A stretch of 64,000 bases of DNA from Rhodospirillales bacterium (GCA_018432935.1 JAHDSF010000006.1:482598-546597); one strand, 5' to 3'. Positions 23,865 through 33,016 are shown, counted from the stretch's first letter. The notes: generated by a model from the letters alone, not told the origin. A program made the numbers and translations.

Positions 23865-25844
23865 ATGTCCAAGGACAAGAAGACGCTCAAGGTCGAGCAC
23901 GGCGGCAAGAAGCGCGAGGTGGCGCTGCGCTGGGTCCACACGCTGGTCATCGGCAGCGGCGCTGCCGGCCTCAATGCCGCAGTGCAGCTCAGCAATCAGG
24001 GGATCGACGACGTGCTGGTCGTCTCCGAGGGCCTCAAGATGGGCACCTCGATCAATACCGGCAGCGACAAGCAGACCTACTACAAGCTGTCGCTGTGCGG
24101 TGCCGATGCCGACGCGCCGCGGCTGATGGCCGATAACTACTTCAACGGCGGCAGCATGCACGGCGACCTCGCCCTGGTCGAGGCTGCCAGCTCGGCCCGC
24201 GCCTTTCTCAACCTGGTCAATCTCGGGGTGCCGTTTCCGCAGGACCCGTGCGGCCAGTACGTCGGCTACAAGACCGACCACGACCCGCGGCAGCGCGCCA
24301 CCTCGATCGGTCCCTACACCTCGAAGCAGATGTGCCTCGCCCTCATCAAGGAGGTCGAGCGCCGCGGCATCAAGGTGAAGGAGAGGCAGGACGTGGTCGC
24401 CCTGCTGGCGATCGAGCAGGACGGGCAGAAGCGGGCCTGCGGCGCCATCGCCATCGACCGCGACGGCGAACTCGTCGCCTACGGGGCGGAGAACGTGGTG
24501 TTCGCCGTCGGCGGGCCGGGCGGCCTCTACAAGACCAGCGTCTACCCGGTCGTCCACACCGGCGCCATCGGCCTCGCCCTGATGATCGGGGCCAAGGCGC
24601 AGAGTCTGCCGGAAAGCCAGTACGGCATGGCCTCGACCAAGTTCCGCTGGAACGTCTCGGGCACCTACATGCAGGTGGTGCCGCGATTCATTTCGACCGA
24701 TGCCAAGGGCGGCGACGAGCGCGAGTTCCTGACCGACTACTTCAAGAGCGCAGGCGAGCGTGACTCGGCGGTGTTCCTGAAGGGCTACCAGTGGCCGTTC
24801 GACCCGCGCAAGATCGCCGGCTCTTCGCTGGTCGACATCCTGGTCTACTGCGAGACGGTGCTGAAAGGACGGCGGGTCTTCCTCGACTATCGCTCGGAAC
24901 CGCAGGGTTTCTCGTTCAAGGGGCTGAGCGAGGAGGCCCACAGCTACCTGCGATTCTCCCAGGCCCTGATCCCGACCCCGATCGCCCGTCTCGAGAAGAT
25001 GAACCCGAAGGCGATCGAGCTTTACGCCGACCACGGCATCGACATTCGCAGCGAGCCGCTCGAAATCGCCGTCTGCGCCCAGCACAACAACGGCGGGCTC
25101 GCGGCTAACCACTGGTGGGAAAGCCTGAACGTCAAGCATCTGTTCCCGGTCGGCGAGGTCAACGGCTCGCACGGCGTCTACCGGCCCGGCGGCTCGGCGC
25201 TCAACTCCGGCCAGGTGGGATCGCTGCGGGCGGCCGATTTCATCGCCCATCGCTATGCCGACTGGAGCGTCGATCGCGACGCGGTTCTGGCGGCGGCCGA
25301 GACGGCGGCCTCCGAGGCGTTCGCGTACATCGAGAAGTGTGCCGCCGCTTCCAGCTCCTGGGAGGAGGCTCGTGGCGAGCTGCAGGCCCGGATGACCAGA
25401 GCCGGCGCCCACATCCGTTCCGCGGGCGAACTCGTCAAGGCCCTCAAGGAGGCGAAGGCGCAGTGGGAGCGCCTCAACGCCGAGGGTTGCGGCTTCGGCC
25501 GGCGTTCCGAAGCCAAGGGCGTGCGCGAGGCACTGCGCAACCGCCACCTTTGCTTCGCCCACCTGGTTTACCTCGACGCGCTGCGCTACCAGGTGGAAAG
25601 CGGCGTCGGCAGCCGCGGCTCGGCGGTCGTGCTCGATCCTGAAGGAACCGCGGTCCACCCGATGCTGGGCGAAGACTGGAAGTACGCCGGCGAGAACGAA
25701 TCGTTCCGAGCCAAGGTGCTGGAGACGACGATCCGCGGCGCCAGGATCACCCACCGCTGGATCGCCCGCCGGCCGATTCCCGAGACTGACCTGTGGTTCG
25801 AGACCGCGTGGGCCAAGTACCGCGAGGGCGAGATCTACTCCTGA
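23865..25844 (+). CDS. FAD-binding flavoprotein of the fumarate reductase/succinate dehydrogenase superfamily
   Basis: The 659-residue protein starts with a highly charged leader, then the FAD motif VIGSGAAGLNAAVQL (about residues 30-44), and later NVVFAVGGPGGLY and HLFPVGEVNGSHGVYRPGGS with ALNSGQVGSLRAADFI. This is the arrangement of SdhA/FrdA/NadB-like flavoproteins. No iron-sulfur or membrane partner is encoded nearby, so it may be a soluble oxidase or dehydrogenase. AGAGAGGGGAACGC precedes the ATG. Together with the SDR upstream it could form a two-step pathway, but the substrate is unknown. Confidence 0.82.
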   Translation: MSKDKKTLKVEHGGKKREVALRWVHTLVIGSGAAGLNAAVQLSNQGIDDVLVVSEGLKMGTSINTGSDKQTYYKLSLCGADADAPRLMADNYFNGGSMHGDLALVEAASSARAFLNLVNLGVPFPQDPCGQYVGYKTDHDPRQRATSIGPYTSKQMCLALIKEVERRGIKVKERQDVVALLAIEQDGQKRACGAIAIDRDGELVAYGAENVVFAVGGPGGLYKTSVYPVVHTGAIGLALMIGAKAQSLPESQYGMASTKFRWNVSGTYMQVVPRFISTDAKGGDEREFLTDYFKSAGERDSAVFLKGYQWPFDPRKIAGSSLVDILVYCETVLKGRRVFLDYRSEPQGFSFKGLSEEAHSYLRFSQALIPTPIARLEKMNPKAIELYADHGIDIRSEPLEIAVCAQHNNGGLAANHWWESLNVKHLFPVGEVNGSHGVYRPGGSALNSGQVGSLRAADFIAHRYADWSVDRDAVLAAAETAASEAFAYIEKCAAASSSWEEARGELQARMTRAGAHIRSAGELVKALKEAKAQWERLNAEGCGFGRRSEAKGVREALRNRHLCFAHLVYLDALRYQVESGVGSRGSAVVLDPEGTAVHPMLGEDWKYAGENESFRAKVLETTIRGARITHRWIARRPIPETDLWFETAWAKYREGEIYS

Positions 25845-25932
25845 CGACGCCGGGGGCGGCCGACGCGGCCGCTCCCCTCTTTGCGGGAGAAGGTGACCGA
25901 TACGCTTTCTGGCGGAACTCGGTACGTTGTGG

Positions 25933-27297
25933 CTATTTCCACGCCGGCACCGTGAAGGCGAATGTCGAGCCGGCCTCGGGGTCGCTTTCACACCAGATGC
26001 GGCCGCCGTGCCGCTCGACGATGGTGCGGGAGATCGAGAGACCGAACCCCGTGCCTTCGATGCCCGACGCGTTGCCGGCCCGGCGGAACGGTTCGAAGAT
26101 CGTTGTCCGCTCATCGGCTGGCACGCCGAGGCCGTTGTCGGTCACCGAGACCCTCCAGGCGGCGCCCTCGCGGCTGGCGGAGACGACGATCCGAAGCGGC
26201 CGCGCCGGCGAGCGGTATTTGATGGCGTTGTCGAGCAGGTTTCGGAACAGCCGCACCAGTTGGGCGTGGTCGCCCGGCACCGCCGGCAGCGGCGAGATCT
26301 CGATCGCCGCCTTGGTCTCGTCGATCTGCTTGGCAAGGCCGAAGAGAGCCTCGCGGCAGACCTCTCCGAGATCGGTCGGGGCCATCGGGTCGACGGCGTC
26401 CTCGCGCAGGCGGGCATAGGCGAGCAGCTCGCCGATCAGCTTGTTCATGTGCAGGGCGCATCGCCCCGCCTCGGTGGCGTACTCGAGGCCGCGCACATCG
26501 CCGCTGCGCGTCAGCGTCGTACGCAGCAGGTCGAGGAATCCGATCACGTTGCTGAGCGGCGCCTTGAGGTCGTGGGAGACGACGGTGGCGAAGCGGTCGA
26601 GCTCGACGTTCGACCGCCTGAGGCTTTCGTTGGCCCGGCGCAGAGCGCCGTCCGTCTCGGCGAACGCCATCGTCATGAAAGCGTGACCGATGCCGATCGC
26701 CAAAACGATGCCGAGGATGGTCGGCAGGATTTGCAGCCAGTGATCGGTCGTCACGAACGATTCGATCTCGCCCTGCTGTGGGCTGACCACCGCCCGCACG
26801 GCCATGAACAGCGCCAGCAGGCCGTAGGTGATGCCGATCCCGAGGGCTCCGGTTCCCGCCCCCCGGCGGGCCGCCCGGAGAAGGTCCACCGCTGCCACCG
26901 CCAATACCACCGCGGTGACGGAGGAGAAGGCGACGACGCGTGCGAGCACGCTCGGGGTGGCCCAATAAAGGTAGAGAACGGCAACCGTTTGCAGCCCCAG
27001 GACCGCGATCTCGAAGCGGGGGCGGTGCGTCAGGCCGCAACGGGCCCGAAAGGCTCGGCAGGCCAGGATGATGCCGCCGAGAAGCAGCAGGTCGGAGACG
27101 ACGATCGAAAGGAAGTCGGGCGCGAGGTCGCGCAACGCGATCAGCAGGGCGCCGACGGAAACGCTCGACATCGCGGCGCCGATGGTCCGCGCCCCGGCGA
27201 CCTCGGGGAAGCGACGCCAGAACGCAACCAGCGCCGCGGCCATGACGGCCGAGACCATCATCAGCGCGGCATAGAGCGTCCGGTTGTCCAACGTCAT
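25933..27297 (-). CDS. Membrane sensor histidine kinase, orphan
   Basis: The 454-residue protein has seven or so hydrophobic segments in residues 5-205, then a HisKA domain with VVSHDLKAPLSNVIGF carrying the phosphorylated histidine. An ATP-binding domain follows: LLDNAIKYRSP (N box), VTDNGLGVPADE (G1), FEPFRRAGNASGIEGTGFGLSIS (F and G2). The multi-helix sensor region resembles a 7TM or MASE-like module and has no periplasmic domain. No response regulator is adjacent. It begins 9 bp after the MaoC gene, so the two are likely co-transcribed. Confidence 0.9.
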   Translation of the reverse strand: MTLDNRTLYAALMMVSAVMAAALVAFWRRFPEVAGARTIGAAMSSVSVGALLIALRDLAPDFLSIVVSDLLLLGGIILACRAFRARCGLTHRPRFEIAVLGLQTVAVLYLYWATPSVLARVVAFSSVTAVVLAVAAVDLLRAARRGAGTGALGIGITYGLLALFMAVRAVVSPQQGEIESFVTTDHWLQILPTILGIVLAIGIGHAFMTMAFAETDGALRRANESLRRSNVELDRFATVVSHDLKAPLSNVIGFLDLLRTTLTRSGDVRGLEYATEAGRCALHMNKLIGELLAYARLREDAVDPMAPTDLGEVCREALFGLAKQIDETKAAIEISPLPAVPGDHAQLVRLFRNLLDNAIKYRSPARPLRIVVSASREGAAWRVSVTDNGLGVPADERTTIFEPFRRAGNASGIEGTGFGLSISRTIVERHGGRIWCESDPEAGSTFAFTVPAWK

Positions 27298-27306
27298 CGC
27301 GGCGCC

Positions 27307-27777
27307 TCAGGCGCCGGTCGGCCTGCGCCGCGTCATCAGGACGTGCTCCCCTTCCTGGACTACCAGGCCGTCCTGGTTAATGACCTCGCACCATACCGTC
27401 AGCACGCCGCGGTCGGGCTTGCTGCGGCTGGGACGGATATCCTTCATCGTGGCCTTCACGTGAATCCGGTCGCCGGCGTAGAGTGGCGCCTTGAATTGCC
27501 AGTTCCAGCCGATCGAGGCGATGTTCCTGGTGATGACCTCGGAGCGGTTCTTCAGGGCGTCGCCCATCGACAACCCCAGCAGGCCATGCGCGACCCGTCC
27601 GTTGAACCCCATCTCGCGGGCGAACTGGTCGTCCATGTGGAGCGGAAAGAAATCGCCGATCACCCCGGCAAAGTTGACGATGTGGGCCTCGGTGACGGTG
27701 ATGCCCGGCGTCTCGTACCAGTCGCCGATTTCGAGGTCGTCCAGCCAGTAGACGCCGGGTTCCAGTCGTCGCGCCAT
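27307..27777 (-). CDS. MaoC-like (R)-specific enoyl-CoA hydratase family protein
   Basis: The 156-residue hot-dog-fold protein carries the MaoC motif region FAGVIGDFFPLHMDDQFARE (catalytic Asp and His) and AHGLLGLSMG. Such enzymes hydrate enoyl-CoA or act in related acyl-CoA steps. It lies just before the histidine kinase, and an SDR lies upstream on the same strand. A beta-oxidation-like or hydroxyacyl pathway with the SDRs is possible but inferred only from context. Confidence 0.87.
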   Translation of the reverse strand: MARRLEPGVYWLDDLEIGDWYETPGITVTEAHIVNFAGVIGDFFPLHMDDQFAREMGFNGRVAHGLLGLSMGDALKNRSEVITRNIASIGWNWQFKAPLYAGDRIHVKATMKDIRPSRSKPDRGVLTVWCEVINQDGLVVQEGEHVLMTRRRPTGA

Positions 27778-27797
27778 TGCCGCAGCTCCTCACGGTT

Positions 27798-27847
27798 CGA
27801 CAGGCTCACCACGAGGCCGAAGAGGCATCCCCATCCCGAGCCTGTCG
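27798..27847. repeat. Inverted repeat CGACAGGCTC / GAGCCTGTCG
   Basis: CGACAGGCTC (27798-27807) is repeated inverted at 27838-27847, a perfect 10-bp match. The outer sequence (GGTTCGACAGGCTCACCACGA and CCGAGCCTGTCGAGGGATGA) resembles the dispersed extragenic palindromes common in alphaproteobacterial genomes. It lies between the MaoC and SDR genes. Confidence 0.65.
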
Positions 27848-27869
27848 AGGGATGAGGAATTCCCGGGGT

Positions 27870-28649
27870 CTACAACTCGCGGAACCGCAAGCCGCCGTCG
27901 GGCTCGATCACCTGGGCCACGGTGAACGGCAGCAGACCCTGGGCCAGCACGGCGCAGGCCTTGCCGACGTCCTCCGGTTCGCCCCAGCGGCGCATCGGGC
28001 TGATGCCTTCAGCGATCAGCTTGTCATAACGCTCCCTGGCCACCGAGGTCATGTCGGAGCGGATGATGCCGGGACGGATTTCGTGGACGGCGATGTTCTC
28101 GTTGGCGAGCCGGATCGCCAGTCCCTTGGTGGCCATCGACCACGCCGCCTTGGAGGCGGCGTATTCCGTGCGGGTCGGCGCGACGATGGTGACGTTCGAC
28201 GAGGTGACGTTGATGATCGAGCGGGGAAAGGCGGTGGTCTCGGGTGGGGTGGAGAGCCAGCGCTTCGCGATTCGCTGGCTGAGGAAGAAGGGCCCCCGCA
28301 CGTTGACCGTGAAGCAGCGGTCCCAGCTTTCGATGCTCATGTCCAGGATATCGCCTCGGTGCATCGCCGAGACACCGGCGTTGTTGACTAGGCAGTGGAG
28401 GTTTCCGAAGGCGGCGAAGACCTCGTCGACGACCCGCTCATGACCCGTCAGGTCGGCGACGTCGCAGCGCACGAAGACGGCTTCGCGGCCTCGAACCCGG
28501 ATGCCTCGCAGGGTCTCCTCCGCCTGATCGCACTGATCGAGATCGCCGAGGACGACATTGAAGCCGGATTCGGCGAGGGCGTAGGCGCATCCCCGTCCGA
28601 TTCCGCGGCGCCCACCTGTCACAAGGGCCGTAGGGGTTCTATCCGCCAT
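27870..28649 (-). CDS. Short-chain dehydrogenase/reductase (second copy of subtype)
   Basis: The 259-residue protein has VTGGRRGIGRGCA, NNAG (VNNAGVSAM), INVTSSN, the catalytic YAASK, EIRPGIIRSDM and a C-terminal EPDGG. It shares the subtype features of the SDR at 23059-23841, including RRWGEPEDVGKACAVLAQG against KRWGQPEDIGKVVVALARG. The two probably act in the same pathway on related substrates. It is the likely first gene of a leftward unit with MaoC and the kinase, interrupted by a palindromic repeat. Confidence 0.9.
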   Translation of the reverse strand: MADRTPTALVTGGRRGIGRGCAYALAESGFNVVLGDLDQCDQAEETLRGIRVRGREAVFVRCDVADLTGHERVVDEVFAAFGNLHCLVNNAGVSAMHRGDILDMSIESWDRCFTVNVRGPFFLSQRIAKRWLSTPPETTAFPRSIINVTSSNVTIVAPTRTEYAASKAAWSMATKGLAIRLANENIAVHEIRPGIIRSDMTSVARERYDKLIAEGISPMRRWGEPEDVGKACAVLAQGLLPFTVAQVIEPDGGLRFREL

Positions 28650-28817
28650 CCGCCGTCTCCTTGCCCGCCAACACCGGCCGCATTCTAAGCGTCGCCGCCG
28701 TGCCGCGGCAACGTCTGGACCCGGCCTGTGAATCGCAGCAACGCCCCCGCCCGCAAGGGGCCGGGACCGAACGTGAGTGGAGAGGGGGGCTCGCAGCCGG
28801 CAGACGCCGGCGCGGGT

Positions 28818-29021
28818 CTAGAAGCCTTCGCGCTCCAGACGCTTGCGCTCGAGCTTGCGCGCCCGGCGGAGAGCCTCGGCCTTCTCGCGCGCCCGGCGCT
28901 CCGACGGCTTCTCGTAAGAGCGGCGCAGCTTCATTTCACGGAAGATGCCTTCGCGCTGCATCTTCTTCTTCAGGACCTTCAGGGCCTGGTCGACATTGTT
29001 GTCGCGGACAACGACTTGCAC
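28818..29021 (-). CDS. rpsU: 30S ribosomal protein bS21
   Basis: The 67-residue basic protein begins [20 protein letters not shown] from a GTG start, followed by [20 protein letters not shown] and a long Arg/Lys/Glu C-terminal helix. The length and N-terminus fit alphaproteobacterial bS21, so the GTG at 29021 is preferred over longer frames. bS21 helps 30S subunits start translation. It is divergent from the deformylase gene. Confidence 0.95.
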   Translation of the reverse strand: MQVVVRDNNVDQALKVLKKKMQREGIFREMKLRRSYEKPSERRAREKAEALRRARKLERKRLEREGF

Positions 29022-29185
29022 GGTCTTCTCAACCCCTTTCCGTTGAAACAGACAAAAGAACCCGCACGAGAGTGCGCCTTCTATCACACCCCTCGGGGTT
29101 CGGGAAGGCCCTCTCACGGCGGTACCAAAACTTTGGCATTAGTGCCATATCAAGAGTAGTCCACCTGGTTCCGGAGCGCAAGCCG

Positions 29186-29749
29186 ATGGCCATCCTTAAA
29201 ATCGCCCGCATGGGCCACCCGGTGCTGAGCCGCACCGCCGCGCCGGTGCCCGATCCCACCGATCCCGAAGTGCAGCGGCTGGCCAGGGACATGGTGGATA
29301 CCATGCTGGACGCTCCGGGAGTCGGGCTGGCTGCCCCTCAGGTTCACGTCGGCCTGCGGCTGATCGTCTTCCATGTTCCCGAAGGAAGGGCGGCGGGCGG
29401 CGAAGGGGACGGGCCGGTGCCCTTGACGGTTCTCGTCAACCCCACCGTGGAGCGCCTGTCCGAGGAGACGGCGCTGGCCTGGGAAGGGTGCCTGTCGATT
29501 CCCGACATGATGGGCGAGGTGCCGCGGGCGCTGCGCATCGGCTACCGCGGCTACGATCTGTCGGGCCGGCTAGTGGAGCGGGAAGCGGGGGGATTCCACG
29601 CCCGGGTCGTTCAGCACGAGTACGATCACCTGGACGGCATCCTGTATCCGACGCGGCTGGCCGATCCGACGCGAATGGGATTCGTCGACGAGTTGCGCAA
29701 GATGCTGGCCGAGGAGCAGACGGAGGCCGAACCTCCGGCCGAACGGTAA
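29186..29749 (+). CDS. def: Peptide deformylase
   Basis: The 187-residue metallo-enzyme removes the formyl group from nascent proteins. All three motifs are intact: GVGLAAPQ (45-52), EGCLS (100-104, metal ligand Cys102) and HEYDH (144-148, ligands His144 and His148, catalytic Glu145). The region after motif 1 has an insertion (PEGRAAGGEGDGPVP, about residues 65-79), seen in some alphaproteobacterial paralogues. Methionyl-tRNA formyltransferase is not adjacent, so this may be a second copy in the genome. Confidence 0.95.
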   Translation: MAILKIARMGHPVLSRTAAPVPDPTDPEVQRLARDMVDTMLDAPGVGLAAPQVHVGLRLIVFHVPEGRAAGGEGDGPVPLTVLVNPTVERLSEETALAWEGCLSIPDMMGEVPRALRIGYRGYDLSGRLVEREAGGFHARVVQHEYDHLDGILYPTRLADPTRMGFVDELRKMLAEEQTEAEPPAER

Positions 29750-29763
29750 TTCCCGGCTTGCGG

Positions 29764-30252
29764 CTACTCGGGTTGTTCCGGCACGCCCGCGGTTTGCTCG
29801 GCGCGGAACGCCTCGAGCGCAGCGGCGATGCGGTCGTCCGACAATGCCAGGATGGCTGCCGCGAGCAGGCCCGCGTTCTTTGCCCCTGCCTTGCCGATCG
29901 CCAGCGTCCCGACCGGAATGCCGCCCGGCATCTGGACCATGGACAGCAGGCTGTCGAGGCCGCCCTGGACCTTCGTTTCCATCGGCACCCCGAGCACCGG
30001 CAACGGCGTCAGCGCTGCCGCAGCTCCCGGCAGGGCGGCCGCCATCCCCGCCCCGGCGATGATCACCTTGAGCCCGCGGTTCTTGGCGGTGCGGCAGTAG
30101 GCAAGCAGCCGGTCCGGCGTGCGATGGGCCGAGACCACCCGAGCCTCACAGCCGATGCCCAGCGATTGCAGGGTGTCGGCGGCGATCTTCATGACCGGCC
30201 AATCCGACGTGCTGCCCATGATGATCCCGACCTGCGGCGCGACGTGGTCCAT
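29764..30252 (-). CDS. purE: N5-carboxyaminoimidazole ribonucleotide mutase
   Basis: The 162-residue class I PurE has [13 protein letters not shown] at the N-terminus, [11 protein letters not shown] and [12 protein letters not shown]. It moves the carboxylate from N5-CAIR to CAIR in purine synthesis. GGAGACCGCC precedes the ATG at 30252. PurK, normally the downstream partner that makes N5-CAIR, is not here: the gene converges directly with def 15 bp away. Confidence 0.95.
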   Translation of the reverse strand: MDHVAPQVGIIMGSTSDWPVMKIAADTLQSLGIGCEARVVSAHRTPDRLLAYCRTAKNRGLKVIIAGAGMAAALPGAAAALTPLPVLGVPMETKVQGGLDSLLSMVQMPGGIPVGTLAIGKAGAKNAGLLAAAILALSDDRIAAALEAFRAEQTAGVPEQPE

Positions 30253-30377
30253 GGCGGTCTCCGGGTGTGTGCAAACGGGCCACAATTATAAGGGCGGGGA
30301 CGGGCGCGGTTCAACCGAGGCCCTTCGCGCTGCGCCTTTCAGATGTTACCCTGTAGGAGCGACTGCATGGTGGACCG

Positions 30378-31112
30378 ATGGTCGATATTCCGGAACCCGC
30401 TCCCCCGGGGGTTGTGATCCCCGACGAGCAGCGTGGTCGAGAGCAGGGCCGCGCAACGAGGCGGCGGCCGTTGTCGTCGCCGCGCAAGACGGTTTCGGAT
30501 CTGGCGTTCGTGATGGGGATCCCGCCGGCGGAGTTCACCCCGCGGGTGGAGGAGGCGATCGCCATCATCATGGGCGAGTTCGACCGCCAGCGCATCGAGC
30601 TGGAGCGTGCCAAGGTGCGCATCGCCTTTCTGGAGGAGCAGGGCGACGCCCACTCATTCCTGCCGGTGTCGAACCGCCGTGCCTTCCTGCGCGCCATGAG
30701 CGTCGCCATCACGCGCGCCGGACAGACGCAGACGCAGAGCACGCTGGTGCTGCTCAGTCTGCGCAACGCCACCCTGGTGCGCGAGCAGTTCGGGCGGGCC
30801 GCCCTCGATGCGGCCCTCCTGGCGATGGCCGGCGTACTGAAAGAGGCGGTGCGGGCTAGCGATTCGGTCGGCAGCCTGGGTGGTGGCGATTTCGGCCTCA
30901 TCCTCGCGCTGGCGGAAGGTGAAGCCGCCCGCGAGAAGACGTTGTCCATCGTCCGCAGCCTGGCGGAGGCGCCGATCGACTGGGGGGCAGAGCGGGTTGC
31001 CCTCGACGTCGCCTGGGGAAGCGCCACCTTCAGCGGCCGCGAGACCATTCGCGCGGTGTTGGATTCGGCCGAACAGGATCTTCTGGCCCGCAACAAGAGG
31101 CGATCCGGCTGA
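30378..31112 (+). CDS. Degenerate GGDEF-domain protein
   Basis: The 244-residue protein has a basic N-terminus, a coiled-coil-like helix (about 55-90) and a GGDEF-like fold from LPVSNRRAFLRAMSVAITRA onward. The signature reads SLGGGDFGLIL (166-176): GGGDF replaces GGDEF, so a metal/GTP-binding Asp is shifted or lost and diguanylate cyclase activity is unlikely. It is more probably a GTP sensor or scaffold. The start ATG is 17 bp from TAGGAG, a poor spacing. Confidence 0.75.
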   Translation: MVDIPEPAPPGVVIPDEQRGREQGRATRRRPLSSPRKTVSDLAFVMGIPPAEFTPRVEEAIAIIMGEFDRQRIELERAKVRIAFLEEQGDAHSFLPVSNRRAFLRAMSVAITRAGQTQTQSTLVLLSLRNATLVREQFGRAALDAALLAMAGVLKEAVRASDSVGSLGGGDFGLILALAEGEAAREKTLSIVRSLAEAPIDWGAERVALDVAWGSATFSGRETIRAVLDSAEQDLLARNKRRSG

Positions 31113-31183
31113 GCGCCTTGCGTTGTCGAGCGCAGCCGCTAACGAGGAAGTCGGACGGGCAAAAACCTGTTGACGGGGTAGCC

Positions 31184-31384
31184 TCAGGCGATGATATCTG
31201 GCCTAAGCTTGCTCTCCAGATTGGTGATCTGGTCTTTGAGGAGGAGCTTGCGCTTCTTCAATCGCTGGACCTGCAACTGGTCGAATGGGACCTCCTTCGT
31301 GATGCGGTCGATGACGTCGTCGAGGTCCCTGTGTTCGGTGCGAAGTTCGGTGAGTCGGCGCTTGAGGGCTTCTGTGTTATCCAT
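31184..31384 (-). CDS. DUF465 (YdcH-like) small coiled-coil protein
   Basis: The 66-residue protein has the DUF465 pattern: LRTEHRDLDDVIDRITKE, then LQVQRLKKRKLLLKDQITNLE. It is almost entirely a charged helical hairpin or coiled coil of unknown function and is common in alphaproteobacteria. A second DUF465 gene follows phosphofructokinase at 32729-32896, so the kinase is flanked by two relatives. Confidence 0.88.
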   Translation of the reverse strand: MDNTEALKRRLTELRTEHRDLDDVIDRITKEVPFDQLQVQRLKKRKLLLKDQITNLESKLRPDIIA

Positions 31385-31506
31385 GGCTCCACGATGCTTA
31401 AGGCTGACTAATCCATACTAGCAAATAATTCGCGACAGCGGTATTCCGATGAGGGCCGACCGGTGGGGCTAGGCCTCGGTTTTGCTGGTGCGGGAAAGGG
31501 TTTCAT

Positions 31507-32592
31507 ATGGCCAAGAAGAAGAAGCACATTGCGGTCCTGACGAGCGGCGGAGACTGCGCCGGCCTGAATGCCGCGATCCGCGCCGTCGCGCATCGTGCGA
31601 TCGAGGGGTACGGCTGGAAGGTCATCGGTATCGTCGAAGGCACGCGCGGTCTGATGGAGCGTCCGCTCCGCTACGAGGAGCTGACTCTGCGTATCTTCAC
31701 GGGCGCGGTCCTGCGTATGGGGGGCACCATCCTGGGGACCGTCAACAAGGGCAATCCCTTCGCTTTCCCGATGCCCGACGGTACCGTCAAGGACCGCTCG
31801 GACGACTTCGTCGACGGCTTCAAGCAGCTTGGCCTCGATGCCCTGATCGGCATCGGCGGCGACGGCAGCATGAAGATCCTGGGCCGCCTCGCCGAGAAGG
31901 GCGGCATCCAGTTCATCGGCATCCCCAAGACGATCGACAACGACGTCGCCTTCACCGAGTTCTCGGTCGGCTTCTCGACCGCGATGTCGGTGGCGGTCGG
32001 TGCGCTGGACTGTCTGCAGCCGACGGCGGCGAGCCACGGCCGCGTCATGATCCTTGAGGTGATGGGGCGGGATGCGGGCCACATCGCGCTCAACGCGGGC
32101 ATCGCCGGCGGTGCCGACGTGATCCTGATCCCCGAGATCCCGTACAACGTCGATCGGGTCTGCGACAAGATCCGCCGTTTGCAGAAGAGCGGACGCAATC
32201 ACGCCCTGGTCGTCTGTTCCGAGGCCATCCAGTTCGCGGGCGGCAAGGTCTCGCAGACTCACGTCGACGGGGAGGTCCGGTACGGCGGAGTGGGCCACAT
32301 CCTGGGTGAACAGATCGCGCGCGAGACGGGGGCGGAAACCCGGGTCACGGTGCTCGGCCACGTCCAGCGGGGCGGCTCGCCGAACGGTCGGGACCGCTTG
32401 CTGGCTTCGGCATTCGGCGTCGCCGCCGTCGACCTTATCGCGGCCGGAAAGACGCAACGGATGGTTGCGTGGCAACATCGCGACGTCGTCGACGTCCCGC
32501 TCGACGAGGTGGTCACCCGCTGCAGTACCGTTGACGTCAACGGGGCACTCGTGCGCACGGCGCGCGGGCTCGGGATTTGCGTGGGCGATTGA
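31507..32592 (+). CDS. 6-phosphofructokinase (PfkA superfamily), phosphoryl donor uncertain
   Basis: The 361-residue enzyme phosphorylates fructose 6-phosphate. Motifs are LTSGGDCAGLNAAIR (N-terminal nucleotide loop), GIGGDGSMK (117-123), IPKTIDNDV (139-147) with the catalytic Asp, MGRDAGHIA, and VLGHVQRGGSPNGRDR. Gly120 at the position that is Asp in pyrophosphate enzymes points to ATP use. Lys141 in PKTIDND is the residue found in pyrophosphate-dependent and mixed-clade enzymes. The combination Gly/Lys is typical of ATP-dependent members of the mixed clade. GGGAAAGGG precedes the ATG. Confidence 0.92.
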   Translation: MAKKKKHIAVLTSGGDCAGLNAAIRAVAHRAIEGYGWKVIGIVEGTRGLMERPLRYEELTLRIFTGAVLRMGGTILGTVNKGNPFAFPMPDGTVKDRSDDFVDGFKQLGLDALIGIGGDGSMKILGRLAEKGGIQFIGIPKTIDNDVAFTEFSVGFSTAMSVAVGALDCLQPTAASHGRVMILEVMGRDAGHIALNAGIAGGADVILIPEIPYNVDRVCDKIRRLQKSGRNHALVVCSEAIQFAGGKVSQTHVDGEVRYGGVGHILGEQIARETGAETRVTVLGHVQRGGSPNGRDRLLASAFGVAAVDLIAAGKTQRMVAWQHRDVVDVPLDEVVTRCSTVDVNGALVRTARGLGICVGD

Positions 32593-32728
32593 GGACACAG
32601 GCCTGCCGGCGGGCCGCTCTCCCGGCCCCTCCGATGGGCGATCATGCCCATAGGGGGACTCGCATTCGCCGGCGAATCCCTCTACAATGTCATGGTTCTG
32701 TAACGGCCTGAAACGGGAGAGTCGTGCC

Positions 32729-32896
32729 ATGAGCCTGGACGAACGGATTGACGCTCTCAGAGCCGAACACCGTGCGCTCGAACACGAAATCGAAGAAGAA
32801 AACAACCGTCCTCAACCCGACGACTTCGCCATCGCCCAACTGAAAAAGCGCAAGCTGCGAATCAAGGACGAGCTCGCGAATCTGGGCCGACAATAG
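32729..32896 (+). CDS. DUF465 small coiled-coil protein (second copy)
   Basis: The 55-residue protein MSLDERIDALRAEHRALEHE continues into IAQLKKRKLRIKDELANL, the same helical-hairpin pattern as the 66-residue relative at 31184-31384. GGGAGAGTCGTGCC precedes the ATG. It is 136 bp after phosphofructokinase on the same strand. The function is unknown. Confidence 0.85.
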   Translation: MSLDERIDALRAEHRALEHEIEEENNRPQPDDFAIAQLKKRKLRIKDELANLGRQ

Positions 32897-33016
32897 GCTC
32901 GCGCAGTCGCCGACCGGTCTGACAGAAGAACACTCCCACAGGTTGCGGCGCCGCCGCAACGTTCGCGGCGGCGCACCCGCAAATCCCGCGGCAGCACAAG
33001 CCGACGGAAAACGCGC

